The notes: generated by a model from the letters alone, not told the origin. A stretch of DNA of 55,013 nucleotides from an uncultured Bacilli bacterium (GCA_910584305.1 CAJTZW010000009.1:1-55013); one strand, 5' to 3'. Positions 42,046-50,302 are shown, numbered from the stretch's first letter. Numbers and translations: made by a program.

Positions 42046-42258
42046 ATGAAGTTAGATGTTCCAATAGAAACTTTGCATTTGACTGATAATATAATTAAGA
42101 AATTAAAAGAATTACAATTATATACTGTACAGGATTTGTGGTGCTGTAAAAGGGAATTTTTAAAAAAGAATGGTTGTACAGATTCTGAAATTCATAAGAT
42201 TCAAATTGAGTTACAGTTACGTAGTATAGATTTCAATCATAAAATATATAAATTTTAA
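42046..42258 (+). CDS. Stand-alone RNA polymerase alpha-CTD-like protein
   Basis: The 70-residue protein is almost entirely a helix-hairpin-helix module of the RpoA C-terminal domain type: PIETLHLTDNIIKKLKELQLYTVQDLWCCKREFLKKNGCTDSEIHKIQIEL, matching the alpha-CTD pattern (I-x-x-L-x-L-S ... LK ... T-V-x-D-L ... L ... G ... I-x-x-x-L). There is no assembly domain. It has no strong ribosome site and starts three bases after the CarD-like stop, so it is probably translated by coupling. A protein of this kind could bridge promoter DNA and regulators. Function inferred. Confidence 0.65.
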   Translation: MKLDVPIETLHLTDNIIKKLKELQLYTVQDLWCCKREFLKKNGCTDSEIHKIQIELQLRSIDFNHKIYKF

Positions 42259-42282
42259 TAGGATAATGAATATTGATTTTGT

Positions 42283-42305
42283 AACAAGAGCTTGCTCTTG
42301 TTTTT
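42283..42305 (+). terminator. Terminator after the alpha-CTD-like gene
   Basis: AACAAGAG pairs with CTCTTGTT around a CTTG loop and is followed by a T run. Confidence 0.85.
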
Positions 42306-42355
42306 ATATGGTTAAATATTTCCAGTTGTCTACTTTAAGCTTCCACTACAACAAC

Positions 42356-42369
42356 ATTATTCGACAAAA
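42356..42369 (-). promoter_or_regulatory. Spo0A box upstream of the type VII secretion locus
   Basis: The minus strand reads TTTTGTCGAATAAT, identical over 14 bases to the site upstream of spo0A (8116-8129). It lies 14 bp before the -35 hexamer of the secretion locus. Confidence 0.55.
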
Positions 42370-42383
42370 CACCCCTCTCCCCA

Positions 42384-42410
42384 TTGACAATGGGGGGGGG
42401 GGTGTATGAT
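42384..42410 (+). promoter_or_regulatory. Candidate phase-variable promoter with an 11-G spacer tract
   Basis: A perfect -35 (TTGACA, 42384-42389) and -10-like TATGAT (42405-42410) are separated by 15 bp made of AT, eleven G (42392-42402) and TG. The optimum spacer is 17, so slippage to 12-13 G would strengthen the promoter. CCCCATT/AATGGGG and CACCCC/GGGGTG can also fold here. An ATGATATCAT palindrome covers the -10. The first gene begins 68 bp downstream. Confidence 0.65.
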
Positions 42411-42477
42411 ATCATGATTATGATATACATAATAGGAAAGAGTATTGCCAACCTATACGAATGAGGAGAGTAATTTT

Positions 42478-42735
42478 ATGAAAAACAAACTATTGGTTAC
42501 AGTAATTGTTCCTGCAATTGAAATGGAATATGATGTATATATTCCAAATAACAAAATGATTGGAACTATTAAACAATATATTATTACATCCATTATTGAA
42601 TTGTCACATAATACTTTTACTAAACCACTAAACGAAGTATGTATGATAGATCGTGATAGGCAAGTTGAGTATGATAATAGTATGTATGTCAAAGATACAG
42701 GAATAAAAAATGGGACAAAGTTACTGATTATGTAA
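42478..42735 (+). CDS. esaB: EsaB/YukD-like ubiquitin-fold protein of the T7SS
   Basis: The 85-residue protein has the pattern KLLVTVIVPAIEMEYDVYIPNNKMIGTIKQYI ... MYVKDTGIKNGTKLLIM. The beta-grasp strands and the G-I-x-x-G-T-x-L-x-I ending are those of YukD/EsaB, a cytoplasmic regulator or component of T7SSb. Start ATG 42478 follows GAGGAG; the frame is open for 11 more codons upstream without a ribosome site. It is the first gene of the secretion locus, next to the poly-G promoter. The next gene starts 12 bp later. Confidence 0.82.
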   Translation: MKNKLLVTVIVPAIEMEYDVYIPNNKMIGTIKQYIITSIIELSHNTFTKPLNEVCMIDRDRQVEYDNSMYVKDTGIKNGTKLLIM

Positions 42736-42747
42736 GGAGGTGAATGT

Positions 42748-43032
42748 ATGAATTTAAAAATAAATTTTGATGAATTGAAATCTGTTAGCTCTGTTGTTGG
42801 GCATAAAGGTGAAGAGATGCAAGAACTTTTAACTCGTATCAATCAAATCAATAATGAACTAAAGGCTGAATGGGAAGGACAAGATGCTTCTAAATATTCA
42901 GTAGCTGTTGAAGAACAAGCAAAAACTGTTCAAAAACTTATTAATACAATTAATGAAATTAGTCAATTTTTATCAAAAGCTAGTGATACATATCGTCAAG
43001 TTATGGAAGATAATGCTAGTGGTATTAGATAA
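42748..43032 (+). CDS. WXG100 protein 1 (EsxA-like)
   Basis: The 94-aa helical hairpin has Trp42-Glu43-Gly44 at the turn (KAEWEGQDASKYSVAV), flanked by two amphipathic helices. No classical signal peptide. WXG100 proteins are exported as dimers by EssC-type T7SS. The C-terminus SDTYRQVMEDNASGIR lies in the region where the Y-x-x-x-D/E signal is expected (Y-R-Q-V-M-E, one residue longer). A very strong AAGGAGGTGA precedes the ATG. It is the closest of the set to canonical EsxA and is probably the structural substrate. Confidence 0.85.
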   Translation: MNLKINFDELKSVSSVVGHKGEEMQELLTRINQINNELKAEWEGQDASKYSVAVEEQAKTVQKLINTINEISQFLSKASDTYRQVMEDNASGIR

Positions 43033-43064
43033 TATTTATAAAGAAAAATGAAAGGAGATATAGT

Positions 43065-43361
43065 ATGAATAATGATCATTCAAAATTAACATATGGTAAA
43101 GTTCGTGATATGTCTAGTCAACTTAGTTCCTCATCTACTACTATGGGGAATATTTTAAGTGAAGTGGAAGCCCAATTTAATAAAATTGGTGATGAAGGAA
43201 CTTGGAGTGGTACAGCTGCTGCTGAAGTAAAAGCAGAGTTTGATACTTTAAAAAGTAAATTTGGGGATTTTACACAGGCAATTGCTGATTGTTCAACATA
43301 TTTAAATAGTGTTGTTGCAAATTATGAGGCTGCTGACAAAGCGCTTACAAGTTGGAAGTAA
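43065..43361 (+). CDS. WXG100 protein 2
   Basis: The 98-aa protein has Trp47-Ser48-Gly49 (GTWSGTAAAEVKAEFDTL) in the middle of two Ser/Ala-rich helices and ends NYEAADKALTSWK, where YEAAD is a clear Y-x-x-x-D export motif. The composition differs from protein 1, so they may form a heterodimer or serve different partners. GAAAGGAGA precedes the ATG. Confidence 0.83.
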   Translation: MNNDHSKLTYGKVRDMSSQLSSSSTTMGNILSEVEAQFNKIGDEGTWSGTAAAEVKAEFDTLKSKFGDFTQAIADCSTYLNSVVANYEAADKALTSWK

Positions 43362-43433
43362 TAGGCTCTATTTGAGCCCTTTGAGCAATATATATTAAGA
43401 TTAGTATATATTGCTGAGAGATTAGGTGAAAGA

Positions 43434-43727
43434 ATGAATATTACAATAAAGGAAGAAGAAATAAAAAAATTAGGCGCTAATCTGTGTAATTATGTGGATG
43501 AATTTAATGGGGAGATTAAGAAGTTTTCGTCTCTTATAGATTCTATTAATACTGCTTGGAGTGGGGATGACGCTACTAAATATATAAATACAATGAAGGA
43601 GAAATATGTCCCTCAAATGGAAGAACTTCAAAAGATATTACAACAATATGGAGATTATTTAAAAAATGTATCATCAGCTTATACAATTTTAGATGATGTA
43701 TTTGCTTCAAAGAGAATAGATGTATAG
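43434..43727 (+). CDS. WXG100 protein 3
   Basis: The 97-aa helical hairpin has Trp42-Ser43-Gly44 (NTAWSGDDATKYINTM). Its C-terminal helix is DYLKNVSSAYTILDDVFASKR, where YTILD is a Y-x-x-x-D export motif. It is 72 bp from its upstream neighbour but only 12 bp from the next gene. Its ribosome site (AGGTGAAAGA) is weaker than those of proteins 1 and 2. Confidence 0.82.
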   Translation: MNITIKEEEIKKLGANLCNYVDEFNGEIKKFSSLIDSINTAWSGDDATKYINTMKEKYVPQMEELQKILQQYGDYLKNVSSAYTILDDVFASKRIDV

Positions 43728-43739
43728 GAGGGGAAATCG

Positions 43740-44087
43740 ATGAATACAAAGATTTCTTATAGCAAAATAGAAGGATATTGTAATGAGCTTCATGCTCTTG
43801 CAAGTCAAATAAAAGAAACACTTGAGAATATAGAACAAATTGGAAAAAAAGTACAAAGTTCTGGAAGTTGGAGTGGAGATGCTTCCTCTTTTTATGTAAA
43901 TAAGATTAATAATGTATCGAAAAATTTTACTGAAATTTTTGAAGAGATAGAAAACAGTATTTTGTATATGGCCAGTTGTGCTGAGGGATACCAGGCAATT
44001 GACAAGATGGTTATGGGTGAAATTTGTTCGAATTTGAATATTACGGAACCCAACTTAAATACATCACGAATATTTAATGGAGGTTAG
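43740..44087 (+). CDS. WXG100 protein 4, longer C-terminus
   Basis: The 115-aa protein has Trp44-Ser45-Gly46 (SSGSWSGDASSFYVNKI) and an added C-terminal tail of about 25 residues after YQAIDKMV (a Y-x-x-x-D motif), ending NTSRIFNGG. AGGAGGGGAAA precedes the ATG. The end overlaps the ribosome site of the following LysM gene. Confidence 0.82.
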   Translation: MNTKISYSKIEGYCNELHALASQIKETLENIEQIGKKVQSSGSWSGDASSFYVNKINNVSKNFTEIFEEIENSILYMASCAEGYQAIDKMVMGEICSNLNITEPNLNTSRIFNGG

Positions 44088-44091
44088 TATT

Positions 44092-44664
44092 ATGGCATTT
44101 GAAAATGTAGATGTTAATAGTTTAAAATCAGCGCTTAATTCTTGTAAAAATTCTATTAATCATACAAAGACAGATTCTCTTATTAATGCCATTAGTAGTC
44201 CAACTATATGGCAGGGTAAATCACAAAATAATTTGAAGCAAGCGTTGCAAAGTCTTCGGGATGTTAGATATAAAGAACTTGAAACTCAATTAAATTCTTA
44301 TATAGGTGTTGTGTCAAATATTGAGCAATATAAGAATTTGGAACAACAAAATAGACAATATTCCAATGAAATAAATTCTTTACAATCTCAAGTTGCAAGT
44401 GCTTCTATACAGACATATACAGTTGTTGGAGGAGATACGTTGTATGCAATTGCAAGGAAGAATAATACAACAGTAGATGCTCTTGCCAAGGCTAATGATA
44501 TACAGGATATTAATAACATTCGAGTTGGCCAAGTGTTTACGATTCCAAATGGAACAGTAAATACGGCTGGATTAAATAGCCAAATACAGTCTATCCAATC
44601 AAAAATTAATCAAAATCAAAATGAGATGGAAATATTAAAGAATAGGGTTGCGAATGCAATATAA
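44092..44664 (+). CDS. WXG-like protein fused to a LysM domain
   Basis: The 190-aa protein has an N-terminal WXG-like hairpin (Trp40-Gln41-Gly42 in PTIWQGKSQNNLKQAL), a coiled coil, a single LysM domain (about 108-152: YTVVGGDTLYAIARKNNTTVDALAKAND ... IRVGQVFTIP) and a second coiled-coil segment. LysM binds peptidoglycan or chitin-like glycans, so the protein is probably exported by the T7SS and held in the wall, perhaps as part of the channel or an adaptor. I chose ATG 44092, 13 nt after GGAGG; an upstream in-frame ATG at 44077 lies inside the previous gene. Confidence 0.78.
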   Translation: MAFENVDVNSLKSALNSCKNSINHTKTDSLINAISSPTIWQGKSQNNLKQALQSLRDVRYKELETQLNSYIGVVSNIEQYKNLEQQNRQYSNEINSLQSQVASASIQTYTVVGGDTLYAIARKNNTTVDALAKANDIQDINNIRVGQVFTIPNGTVNTAGLNSQIQSIQSKINQNQNEMEILKNRVANAI

Positions 44665-44676
44665 GGGGATGAATTT

Positions 44677-45021
44677 ATGAAATATGAAAAATATTTACCA
44701 ATAGGTACAGTAGTTTTGTTAAAAGAAGGAAAGAAAAGGGTTATGATTACGGGATTTTGTACGATTCCAAAAGAAGATAATAGTAAAATTTTTGATTATA
44801 ACGGGTGTCTATATCCAGAGGGTATTTTATCTTCTGAACAAAGTTTGTTATTTAATCATGATCAAATTGTAAAAATATTTCATTTGGGATTATCTGATGA
44901 TGAAGACAAGGAATTTAAGAAAAAATTGAATGCTTTTATTCAAGAGAATAAGAATAGCACGATACCATCTACAACAACGTCAGTTCAAGAAAACAATGAT
45001 ATTGATACCTTAGAGATATAA
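44677..45021 (+). CDS. DUF4176 protein, T7SS-associated
   Basis: The 114-aa soluble protein begins KYLPIGTVVLLKEGKKRVMITGFC, the DUF4176 signature, and carries DYNGCLYPEGILSSEQSLLFNHDQIVKIFHLG. The family is regularly encoded beside WXG100 and LXG genes; its role is not settled and a chaperone or regulator is commonly assumed. The last 30 residues are disordered and Ser/Thr/Asn-rich. AAGGGG stands before ATG. It lies 13 bp after the LysM gene and 33 bp before the large substrate candidate. Confidence 0.82.
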   Translation: MKYEKYLPIGTVVLLKEGKKRVMITGFCTIPKEDNSKIFDYNGCLYPEGILSSEQSLLFNHDQIVKIFHLGLSDDEDKEFKKKLNAFIQENKNSTIPSTTTSVQENNDIDTLEI

Positions 45022-45053
45022 AAAGTAAAATTATAACAGAAGGGAGTAGTATT

Positions 45054-48000
45054 ATGAGTGATATACATAAAATAAATGTCTCACTTTTAAAGTCTTATAA
45101 GACTGATTTTAATAGTGAACAGAGTAATTTTTCAAATGTAACATATAATACTTTCTCTTCTTGTTATATTCGTAGGTGTAACGATCCATATATTTCTAAA
45201 ATGAGTAGTAATCTTGATACCTTATACTCTAGAATTCATAAAGGTTATAGTAATATTAATACATGGTGGAGTGATTATTTAAAGAATGTAGAGGGATTAG
45301 AACAATCATTATCTAATAATGGTAAGGGTGGATATATTGATGAGACTAGTGTTAGAAATTATGTTATATCAAAATTGTCTAATTTAGCTGATATTGCCCT
45401 AGATTTACCTACTTTAACAAAGAAAAATATTACGATTAAAAATACAGTAAAATTCTCTGCCAATCAAGTGACATCTACTATGTCACATTTTTCTGATTTA
45501 TCAACTGGTAATATGGCAATATCGTCTATAAAAACTGGACAGGCCCTTATTTCTAGGAAAGTTGCTTCTAAGCAACAAAAATATGCGAATTTATTTTCCT
45601 CTATAAAGGGAGCTTTTCAAGGTTCAGGTTTTTCTAGTCTGACTAGTGGAATATCTAACTTTTTTGGAAAAGCAAAAGACGATATTATAGGCAATTATAA
45701 ACAGCAAGAGGAATTAATGAATTCTTATATGGGTGTTTTGGTAAATCCAAATTCAACCGAAGAAGAAAGCTTACAGGCTATATTAAGCTGTTTTGGAGAT
45801 ACAGAACTAGGAACTGCATCTAAGATCTCTTTAGCAGAACACTTTTGTAATATCCGAGCAACATCAGGAATGGATAAAATAGCAGTATTTGATTATTTAA
45901 TTCAAACCGGAACCTTAAGTGAAACAGAAAAATTAGGAATATATGAATTTCTAAAAAATGATAAGTCAATTACCAATGACGAAATGATTCAAATTAGTTC
46001 TTATTTTGCAACAAGCTGTGGTTTATCAGATGAAAATACTTGGGAGATATTAAATTATACATTAGATGAATTATATCAGATGAGGGGTATGCCAGTTGAG
46101 TATAAAATATCTGAATTTATGTCGTTTGCAGAAGCGATGGGGTATACCGAAGATCAAAAGAAAGATTGTGTTAAGTTTATCGTTTATAATGACAATAGTG
46201 CGGAAGCTCTACTATATTATTTTCAGATATTTGATATTCCAGAGGAAGAACAGAATAAAGAAATAGAAAAGTTTTACAAGGCCAATGGTATTACGATTTC
46301 ATATGAAGATAATTCTTTCCAAACCTTCGAGGGAGATATCGATGAAGATTTAAAAAATATAATGATGCTATATGCAAGTGATAGATGTGATAAAGAATCA
46401 TACCAAGAATATTTGAGAACAAAGGGACTTCATGATAATGGTTGGGGTGATTTGCTAAGATATTATCGTGATAAGAATTATGAGCCAAGTTTTTTGGAAA
46501 GGGCACAGGCCACTTTTGTTAATGGATTTATGTCTTTTGGTGAGGGTATTCTTGGAATTGGTGAGAAATTCTGGGATGTAATTACATATGCAGGAAGTAA
46601 AGTATATCAATTTTCCTCTTCAGCAATACTTTCAATGTCTAATGACTATACTTTTGCCGAAGTATGGGATGCCTATGATCAAACCGCAGGGAAAGAAACT
46701 CAAAAGTCTATTGCCAAAGAGCATGTTACAGATTTCTTTAATGATAATTTTTACAACACACAATATGGACAATATATAACAGAAACTGGATATGCATCTA
46801 ATGTTGTTCGTGGCTTTGCAAATGGGGCAGCGGGTGTTCTTGGAAATCTTACACTTGCTATGGCTACAGGAGGCTCATCTGTATTTATTGCAGGTGTCAG
46901 TGGCTTTGGTAGCGGTTTAGAAGATTATTATGCTAGTGGTGGAACGGATGAAGGAAAAGCTTTCTTAGCTGGATCTTTATCAGGAGGTATTGATGCATTT
47001 TCTTATTGGACTGGACAGAAGATTAACAATTTTAATCCTTTTAAAACCACAGTTAAAGATGGTGTAAAGCAGACATTCAAGCATACTTTCAAAGATACTG
47101 TAAAAAATGCAGCTCTCCATGTGGGACTAGACAGTGTAGATGCGTTTGCTAGTTCTTTTATGCAAACATCGGCAAAAGCAGTATGGGCAACCGGTGCTTA
47201 TGATGAAAATGGTACATGGCATGAATTTACCGATGAAGATAATTATAAAACTAGATTCTGGAGTATTTTTGATGAACAAGGTGGATGGAGTGCTGTAGGG
47301 CAAAACGTTCTTTTGGGAGCTGGTTTCTCTGCATTCTCGGAAATGTCTGGTATTGCTAAACATTTTAGAAAAGATGAAGTTATTGATGTAAAATATCTTG
47401 ATGATGTATATACGAATCCATATTATAAATCTGCCAATATTTCAGAAGCAGATATTGATAATGCAAAAAAACTTTTAAGTGAATATGATAATTTGAAAAA
47501 GATTCAAGATTCTGCAGAATATAAACAGTATTTAGATGAAAATAATAAAGGATATGCACATGAATTTAATCAAGATTTTGATACCTTAGATTCTAAAATG
47601 TCTAGTATTCAAAAGCAAATGGCTGATTTAAAGGCTAAAGGCATTGATTTTGATGAGATAGGCAAAAATGCTGAGGTTTCTAGTAAGAATATTATTAATT
47701 CAGAAGATATTACTGCCTTAATGGCTGATGCAGGAATGGCTGATTATCATATCAATTGGACACCTTCCGATTTAGCAAATTTACTACACAAAAATTTTGA
47801 CAACTTTTTTGGAAGAGATGTTGTGGATTCTGTAGTTAAGACAATTCATAATATTGATAGTGTTGAATGGCCTAGTTTTCTAAAATCCAGAGGATTAGGG
47901 GATAACATTTTAGGCTTTGTAGATGGTGCGAACGAATTATATTTACCATCCAATGCGAATATGCATACTGCATTTCATGAAAGTTTACATAAATTTTCTG

Positions 48001-49715
48001 AATTAACTGGAAAACATATAGAATATAATGGTGAAATGTATAAAGTAACAGGAATTAGGGAAATATTTTCGGATGGAACTAACACTAACTGGGCAAATGA
48101 AACTTTAACTGAACATTTGGCATCAAAGTATTATGATGGTAAAAAATATCAATCAATGTATGGTATTAACAATATCGATTTATGGGATAGATTAGATGAG
48201 ACTATGTCAAAGATTTATGGTTCTGATTCTAATACCTTACTTCGAATATATCTTGAAAACGATACGTCGTTTTTACGAAATTATTTTGATAATTATGCAA
48301 AAGGAGCTACGTACGATCAATTTGCTTCATTCTTACTCGATTCGCATTGGAAAAAATCATCATACGAAGGGGCTTCTAATATTATTTCTAATATTGAAAA
48401 ATCTATTAAAAAGAATTCAAGCGCTTTTGCTAAATTGAAAAGTATTTTTAAATTAAATGATGGTGGGTTTGTGGATTTAGATGCCATAAATAGTGTTACC
48501 ACGTCTATTAAAAGTAAGGCTGCTTCTCTTATGGATAATCTGAAAAAAGTAAAGGAAGCAGATGGGATATCTTTAAGGAAATTAAAGAAGGCAAAAAAGT
48601 ATGACGACATTTATCAAATATATGGGCAAGAGGCTTATTTAAAGAACACACCGAGTCGCTATCTAAAAAAGGATATGAACAGTTTAGTAAAAGATAACAG
48701 ATTTTATGAATTATATGAAAAGTATGGTGAGGCTAATTATAAGAAATATATAAAGCAGATGCAAAAGGTAGATGTTCAATATGAATTGGGGTTGAAACCT
48801 GGGTTTCTAAATTATGCAACTTTAGATAATATAGGTCAAAAAATGAAACTAGTTGCAACTAAATCTGCATTTGCGGTATCAACTATAGGAACCTGCATGC
48901 CACTTTTGCTTACTGGTATGTTTGTAGTTGAAGGTACATCAACCAGTCGGGAAGCTTCAGAAAAATTTGCAGATGAATTTGCAGAATACAATGCTGAGAT
49001 TGAAAAATATGCAGAGTATATAAATGGTCTTGGACTTAATGATTTAGAAATTATCATTAAAGTAATATATGATATGTATAGTAATGTATCATATAGAGAT
49101 GGTTCATCCATGTATGATACATACGGTTCTCAGCGACTACATCTTTATTATAATGGATATGGAGTATGTAGAAATATGGCAGACGATTTTTCAGCACGAT
49201 TAAATGCAATTAACCCTGATTATGATGCATGCAATCTTGCAGTATTCATATATGGTGCGGAGTTAAATGATATAGAAGTAAAAGTTGATACAGTTAATGA
49301 AACTGTTATTGGTGGAGAATCTACTAATAGTTCTACGGAAGCTAATACAAACTTTTTTAATGATTATCTCCAAGGCATCAGTGGAAATCACATGGTATCA
49401 TGCATTTATTTGAAAAGTGAAGATGTGTATTTAATTGTAGATCCTACCAATCCATCAATTGGTGTGATTAAGGATGGCGAGATTTATATGCTATCAGATT
49501 TACAACCAGATGGTATTGAAGTGAAGCCATATGGTAATTTAATAAGCGGAATAGATCAATATAGCGATTATCGTGAAAGAGCAAAAAAAAGTGGTTCTCA
49601 AGATGTGGATATTGAAGCGCTTAAAAAGAAATATGGGATTGATGCACAAAATGAAGCTTTAGAATTTGTTAAGAAAAATACTACTACAGATCATTATAAT
49701 ACCAAAGTTGACTAA
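45054..49715 (+). CDS. Giant T7SS substrate candidate with metalloprotease-like and transglutaminase-like domains
   Basis: The 1553-aa protein has an N-terminal helical region (1-120) with the arrangement of WXG/LXG-type export modules (NTWWSDYLKN). Helical segments follow, then a Gly-rich apolar region (about 580-660, GAAGVLGNLTLAMATGGSSVFIAG). About 955-1025 holds a zinc-protease-like motif His975-Glu-Ser-Leu-His979 with Glu1016 or Glu1020 downstream (ANETLTEHLASKYY). A transmembrane-like segment lies near 1272-1293. The C-terminal domain has Cys1372 (YGVCRNMADDF), His1446 (GNHMVSC) and Asp1463 (LIVDPTNP), the transglutaminase/papain-like triad. No classical signal peptide. Two enzymatic modules on one exported chain suggest an effector that processes itself or its target. 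AGGGAG precedes the ATG. Confidence 0.72.
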   Translation: MSDIHKINVSLLKSYKTDFNSEQSNFSNVTYNTFSSCYIRRCNDPYISKMSSNLDTLYSRIHKGYSNINTWWSDYLKNVEGLEQSLSNNGKGGYIDETSVRNYVISKLSNLADIALDLPTLTKKNITIKNTVKFSANQVTSTMSHFSDLSTGNMAISSIKTGQALISRKVASKQQKYANLFSSIKGAFQGSGFSSLTSGISNFFGKAKDDIIGNYKQQEELMNSYMGVLVNPNSTEEESLQAILSCFGDTELGTASKISLAEHFCNIRATSGMDKIAVFDYLIQTGTLSETEKLGIYEFLKNDKSITNDEMIQISSYFATSCGLSDENTWEILNYTLDELYQMRGMPVEYKISEFMSFAEAMGYTEDQKKDCVKFIVYNDNSAEALLYYFQIFDIPEEEQNKEIEKFYKANGITISYEDNSFQTFEGDIDEDLKNIMMLYASDRCDKESYQEYLRTKGLHDNGWGDLLRYYRDKNYEPSFLERAQATFVNGFMSFGEGILGIGEKFWDVITYAGSKVYQFSSSAILSMSNDYTFAEVWDAYDQTAGKETQKSIAKEHVTDFFNDNFYNTQYGQYITETGYASNVVRGFANGAAGVLGNLTLAMATGGSSVFIAGVSGFGSGLEDYYASGGTDEGKAFLAGSLSGGIDAFSYWTGQKINNFNPFKTTVKDGVKQTFKHTFKDTVKNAALHVGLDSVDAFASSFMQTSAKAVWATGAYDENGTWHEFTDEDNYKTRFWSIFDEQGGWSAVGQNVLLGAGFSAFSEMSGIAKHFRKDEVIDVKYLDDVYTNPYYKSANISEADIDNAKKLLSEYDNLKKIQDSAEYKQYLDENNKGYAHEFNQDFDTLDSKMSSIQKQMADLKAKGIDFDEIGKNAEVSSKNIINSEDITALMADAGMADYHINWTPSDLANLLHKNFDNFFGRDVVDSVVKTIHNIDSVEWPSFLKSRGLGDNILGFVDGANELYLPSNANMHTAFHESLHKFSELTGKHIEYNGEMYKVTGIREIFSDGTNTNWANETLTEHLASKYYDGKKYQSMYGINNIDLWDRLDETMSKIYGSDSNTLLRIYLENDTSFLRNYFDNYAKGATYDQFASFLLDSHWKKSSYEGASNIISNIEKSIKKNSSAFAKLKSIFKLNDGGFVDLDAINSVTTSIKSKAASLMDNLKKVKEADGISLRKLKKAKKYDDIYQIYGQEAYLKNTPSRYLKKDMNSLVKDNRFYELYEKYGEANYKKYIKQMQKVDVQYELGLKPGFLNYATLDNIGQKMKLVATKSAFAVSTIGTCMPLLLTGMFVVEGTSTSREASEKFADEFAEYNAEIEKYAEYINGLGLNDLEIIIKVIYDMYSNVSYRDGSSMYDTYGSQRLHLYYNGYGVCRNMADDFSARLNAINPDYDACNLAVFIYGAELNDIEVKVDTVNETVIGGESTNSSTEANTNFFNDYLQGISGNHMVSCIYLKSEDVYLIVDPTNPSIGVIKDGEIYMLSDLQPDGIEVKPYGNLISGIDQYSDYRERAKKSGSQDVDIEALKKKYGIDAQNEALEFVKKNTTTDHYNTKVD

Positions 49716-49778
49716 GGGAGTATGACGTTAACATGAATTGTTATAGCTTTAAATTTAAAGAGTGTAAGGAGATTAATC

Positions 49779-50291
49779 ATGATGGATTATGAGCAATGTT
49801 ACCAAGTAATAATTAAAAAGATAAAAAATAGTATACAAACGAAGAATGACTCTCTGCATGATAAATTGATTTTTCATTTTAAAAAGTGGTTTCATAAAAA
49901 CTATAAAGATAAATTAGAACAATGTTGTAAAACAAATGATTTTATATTGTTGGAACAAATTTATAGCACAGTTGACCGTGTTTGTAATTTATCTGATTAT
50001 GAAAAGCTAAAGGTAATTTATGAGGATACACAATTTATGGAGTTTAAGAAAATATCTCAAGAAATATATAATTTAGCAACTAATATGTATTTGAAAAAAA
50101 CAGTAAAATTCGATAATCATTCATATGAAGAATATCTTAAAAAGGTAAGCCTATTTTCAGGACTAATTTCGGATGTCTTTCAGGAGGATTATAAATTAGA
50201 ATTGTCAGAGTGTATATTAGATCTAGAATATTTAAAAAATCATGGAAATGTAAGATATTTTAGCCTTCGTTTGAATAATTTTATGAATTAA
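49779..50291 (+). CDS. Hypothetical helical protein, possible chaperone or immunity partner
   Basis: The 170-aa protein is almost wholly alpha-helical and rich in Lys, Tyr and Glu (YQVIIKKIKNSIQTKNDSLHDKLIFHFKKWFHKNY), without signal or membrane segment. I do not recognise a family. It lies between the giant substrate candidate and essC, the slot where T7SSb loci commonly hold a substrate-specific chaperone or immunity gene; that is inference from position. AAGGAGAT precedes ATG 49779; a second ATG follows at once. Confidence 0.65.
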   Translation: MMDYEQCYQVIIKKIKNSIQTKNDSLHDKLIFHFKKWFHKNYKDKLEQCCKTNDFILLEQIYSTVDRVCNLSDYEKLKVIYEDTQFMEFKKISQEIYNLATNMYLKKTVKFDNHSYEEYLKKVSLFSGLISDVFQEDYKLELSECILDLEYLKNHGNVRYFSLRLNNFMN

Positions 50292-50302
50292 AGGGGTGAC
50301 TT

